Source: an uncultured Maribacter sp. (GTDB taxonomy: Bacteria > Bacteroidota > Bacteroidia > Flavobacteriales > Flavobacteriaceae). From it: a stretch of 64,000 bases of DNA. Below, piece by piece: positions 61,426-64,000 of the stretch. The notes beneath the pieces are model-generated. The model was given only the letters and a program-made list of their open reading frames with translations. It had not been told where the DNA came from and ran no database searches. The DNA lies in the NCBI RefSeq assembly GCF_947500405.1, contig NZ_CANMRY010000010.1:1-64000 (forward strand). The letters run 5' to 3'. Numbering within the stretch: the stretch's first letter is position 1; every line of letters starts with the position of its first letter. A program made the position numbers and the translations under genes.

Positions 61426-64000
61426 TTATCTATACAAAGTAAAATGCCCAACAAATTGTATTTTGCTTTTATCGTTAGCATTAACTACATACCAATAATC
61501 CCCTGTAGGTACTGGTGAGCCTTCATAGTTACCATCCCATTGCGTAACGTTGTTTAGTATTGCTACTACACGACCGTATCTATCATAAATCTTAACTTCT
61601 ATGTTTGGGAAAAATTCTCTATTATTAGGTGACCATAAATCATTTAAGCCATCACCATCTGGCGTAAAGGCATTTGGTATATCTAACATTCCTGTAAACT
61701 CAAAAGGCACTGTAACCATTGCAGCACAACCGTTACTATCTACCACTCTAACTTCTACTACAGTACTTTCATTTGTAGTATAAATTGTTTCACTACCATA
61801 AGATTCTCCTTGAAAGAAAAATTCATAACCACCATAACCGCCTTCTGCACTAGCAGTTAACTCATTAGGGCCTGTCTTTATAGCTGTAAGTGTTAAAGGG
61901 TCATAAGCATCTATCGTAAAATCTACCATATTTGTACAACCATTTTCATGGTATATATATACTGTATGATTACCAGGTGCTAAATTACCAAAAACATAGT
62001 CTGTACCTGCCATAGCAGTTACAGGATCTGTTGGGTCTACAGGGTCTAGTGCAAATAATAAATCTGGAATTAAATTTCTCTCTTGCATACGAATAGTTGT
62101 CGTGCTATTAGGGAATATACCTTCACACCCGTACTCTATAATTGGTTCTGCGGTTAAATCTACACCTATATCAATTGTGAAATCACGGAAAACTTCACAA
62201 AAAACCCCATTAACATCTTGAATATATAATGCATAGTAAGCCCCTCCTTCTAAATTCTCAATTAGTAAACCATCATAAGGGGCAAAAACTCCCGTTCCAG
62301 TTTCATCTATAGGACTTACTTGTTCTAACTTATACATATAATATGGTGTCGGAGAAACTAATACATCGTTAAATGGGGTTCCTCCAACAATATCAAAAGA
62401 CAAAGTACCATCATTTGCTCCAATACATAATTCTGGGGTTGTAACTATATCTACTACCTGCAATACCTCTGGTTCAGTTACCGTTACATTAAATGTTTGC
62501 GGACAACCCTCTGCATCTTGTGCTAACACAGTATATGTCCCTGCACTCAAGTCCGTAAATGTATAAGTAGTTGGGTTATCTGGATCTGTAACTAACTCAC
62601 TTAAATTAGGTTCTATTGCAAATTTTACTAAACCTGAAGTTGCACTTGTTACCTCCATAGTTATTGTACCGTCAGCCCCCCCATTACATGTTACAGGAGT
62701 ACTACTATCTGCTATAATCACAGGTTCTGCGGGTGCAATATAAAAAGGACCTTGCACTACACCGCAATCTAAACGACTAATAACTGAAATCCAATAATCT
62801 CCCGCACCTAAATCCTCAAATGTCCCAGTACTTTGTACAGCTCTATTTTCATAAGTAGGCAAGAATTCTGCAGCAAAAGCATCTGTTCCTGGATCTGTAT
62901 TATATATTCTAAATTCATAAATCCCTGTACCCCCATCTACATGCGCTTCTATCCTACCATCTACTTCATAAGCACAAGTAACACGAAAGGTTGGAGAATT
63001 AATATCAAGACTAAGAGGGTCTGCTCCTGTAATGGTAATACCATTAGTTGCTTTAGGTTCACAAGAACTTAAATCCCCTACTTTTCTTACCTCATATCTA
63101 TACGCTAAACCAATTGTTCCTGGAATATTTTCTTCCGCCGTACCATTTTGATATGTCATAGGCAACCAAGGATCTGCTGATAAATAATTACGATATTCAT
63201 AAGTAGCACCAACTTCTGCAGAACTACCTAGTTCTATCTTCATTGTAGCAATATTACCACAAGCAGGTACTGCTGTTTGTATAAGTCTAGGATTAATTGG
63301 TAAAGGAGGTATAACCTGTATTGGGTCTGTTACAGTAGAGCAATTTAAAGTAGAAACAACTTCTATAGCATACCAACCTGCCTCAATTACCCCTGTTCCT
63401 GCACTACCAACAAATCTTGGATCACTTTGCAAACCAGTTGAAGAAGCTACGTCTGTTCTATCATTACTATTTAAAGTTAACAAACGATATTGATACCCTG
63501 CTCCTGGGACTCCACCAATTGCTCCTTGAGTTGTTGTGCCTGGCTCTACGGATTGTATCACCGCATCATTACCTTCTGGACACTCCAACTCTCTAAATAT
63601 CATTGCTTCAGCCTCAATAAAAGGTGTAGCACTTAATCTTTCTGTAGAAGTAGTAGAACAGTCTTCTGAATCTGTTACAGTAATTCTATACAATCCTGCA
63701 GAAAGACCTGTAAAGGTATTAGAATTTCCTAATGGTGTGTGAGACACAAAGGTTCCACTACCTACTGGACTTTCTATTTCTAACATATATTGATAAGGTG
63801 TAGTTTCCCACCCCCCAGATGCAGTAACAACAATTTCTCCTAAATTATCACTACACCCAACAGCTTCCTGTGCAACATTTGTAATTGTCAATGGTCCGTT
63901 TGGCGAACCAATTACTGCAACATCACTAAACACACTACAACCTGCTACTGTTTTTCCTTGTTCACGGATTACAACTCTTAATGTTCCCGCTGGTAAACCA
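61426..64000 (-). CDS. SprB-like T9SS type B surface protein, 3' part only
   Basis: At least 857 residues; the frame is open to the right edge, so the N-terminus is missing (GTG 63933 is internal). It consists of repeated SprB-type modules with patterns such as VTCNGGADGTITMEV, YTFTDLSAGTYTVLAQDAEGC and FTGLSAGLYRITVTDSEDC. The end is a gliding-associated type B domain (NAFTPDGDGLNDLWSP, IYDRYGRVVA, GDYWYVV, GHFTLYR). SprB is the mobile cell-surface adhesin of gliding Flavobacterium; related repeat proteins serve adhesion or gliding, and which applies here is unknown. Its DNA looks less AT-rich than the rest of the window. Confidence 0.88.
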   Translation of the reverse strand, partial: GLPAGTLRVVIREQGKTVAGCSVFSDVAVIGSPNGPLTITNVAQEAVGCSDNLGEIVVTASGGWETTPYQYMLEIESPVGSGTFVSHTPLGNSNTFTGLSAGLYRITVTDSEDCSTTSTERLSATPFIEAEAMIFRELECPEGNDAVIQSVEPGTTTQGAIGGVPGAGYQYRLLTLNSNDRTDVASSTGLQSDPRFVGSAGTGVIEAGWYAIEVVSTLNCSTVTDPIQVIPPLPINPRLIQTAVPACGNIATMKIELGSSAEVGATYEYRNYLSADPWLPMTYQNGTAEENIPGTIGLAYRYEVRKVGDLSSCEPKATNGITITGADPLSLDINSPTFRVTCAYEVDGRIEAHVDGGTGIYEFRIYNTDPGTDAFAAEFLPTYENRAVQSTGTFEDLGAGDYWISVISRLDCGVVQGPFYIAPAEPVIIADSSTPVTCNGGADGTITMEVTSATSGLVKFAIEPNLSELVTDPDNPTTYTFTDLSAGTYTVLAQDAEGCPQTFNVTVTEPEVLQVVDIVTTPELCIGANDGTLSFDIVGGTPFNDVLVSPTPYYMYKLEQVSPIDETGTGVFAPYDGLLIENLEGGAYYALYIQDVNGVFCEVFRDFTIDIGVDLTAEPIIEYGCEGIFPNSTTTIRMQERNLIPDLLFALDPVDPTDPVTAMAGTDYVFGNLAPGNHTVYIYHENGCTNMVDFTIDAYDPLTLTAIKTGPNELTASAEGGYGGYEFFFQGESYGSETIYTTNESTVVEVRVVDSNGCAAMVTVPFEFTGMLDIPNAFTPDGDGLNDLWSPNNREFFPNIEVKIYDRYGRVVAILNNVTQWDGNYEGSPVPTGDYWYVVNANDKSKIQFVGHFTLYR

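Overview
The window looks like a chromosome segment of a marine-type member of the Flavobacteriaceae (Bacteroidota). The DNA is very AT-rich. Several genes have TAnnTTTG promoter boxes just upstream. Large secreted proteins end in type IX secretion (T9SS) type A or type B sorting domains, one of them SprB-like. bshA, an OmpA-like protein and an LptD-like protein with Bacteroidota features are also present. Genus cannot be told from the sequence alone. No rRNA, tRNA, CRISPR array, transposase or phage gene was seen.

Region 1 (1-34,250) is a large surface or extracellular polysaccharide locus. It opens with a three-gene operon for acidic sugar nucleotides: a WbpP/TviC-type C4-epimerase, a UDP-glucose 6-dehydrogenase and a WbpO/TviB-type dehydrogenase. 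Next come a giant T9SS type B adhesin-like protein and an oppositely oriented pair (a CE4 polysaccharide deacetylase and a glycosyltransferase). A lipoprotein with a QQETP repeat and a right-handed beta-helix follows, then GDP-L-fucose synthesis (gmd, fcl). A long same-strand run holds a Wzx flippase, six glycosyltransferase or glycosyltransferase-like genes, a Wzy-like polymerase, a DMFase-like protein with an internal membrane hairpin, and three overlapping genes (4-ketosugar reductase, RmlC-like cupin, WecA-type initiating transferase). The locus closes with a T9SS-secreted fusion of a glucose/sorbosone-dehydrogenase-like domain and beta-propeller-like repeats, followed by a coupled lipoprotein. 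The parts fit a Wzx/Wzy-dependent pathway whose product should contain fucose and uronic or amino sugars. Secreted proteins that could bind or modify the polymer are interleaved with the assembly genes.

Region 2 (34,285-45,304, minus strand) is conserved cell-envelope and redox housekeeping. It holds an OmpA-family porin, a small lipoprotein, bshA, a GH3/beta-lactamase fusion, a conserved small protein, a two-gene Fe-S oxidoreductase, an MCE/MlaD protein and a periplasmic amidase with a SPOR-like tail.

Region 3 (45,400-61,320) mixes envelope assembly and core metabolism: an LptD-like protein with RidA, a GlcNAc-kinase-like protein, gap and pfkA, and TamB. On the plus strand it continues with tsaD, a TfoX-N protein, rsmE, a DUF4159 protein, an AI-2E/PerM transporter and a THUMP-like methyltransferase.

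Region 4 (61,320-64,000) starts with two GC-rich palindromes and then the C-terminal part of a SprB-like T9SS type B protein that runs off the right edge.

Several left-most possible starts are unlikely. TTG codons at 4778 and 45386 lie inside promoter boxes, and TTG 15692 lies inside a terminator. Real starts were therefore placed downstream.
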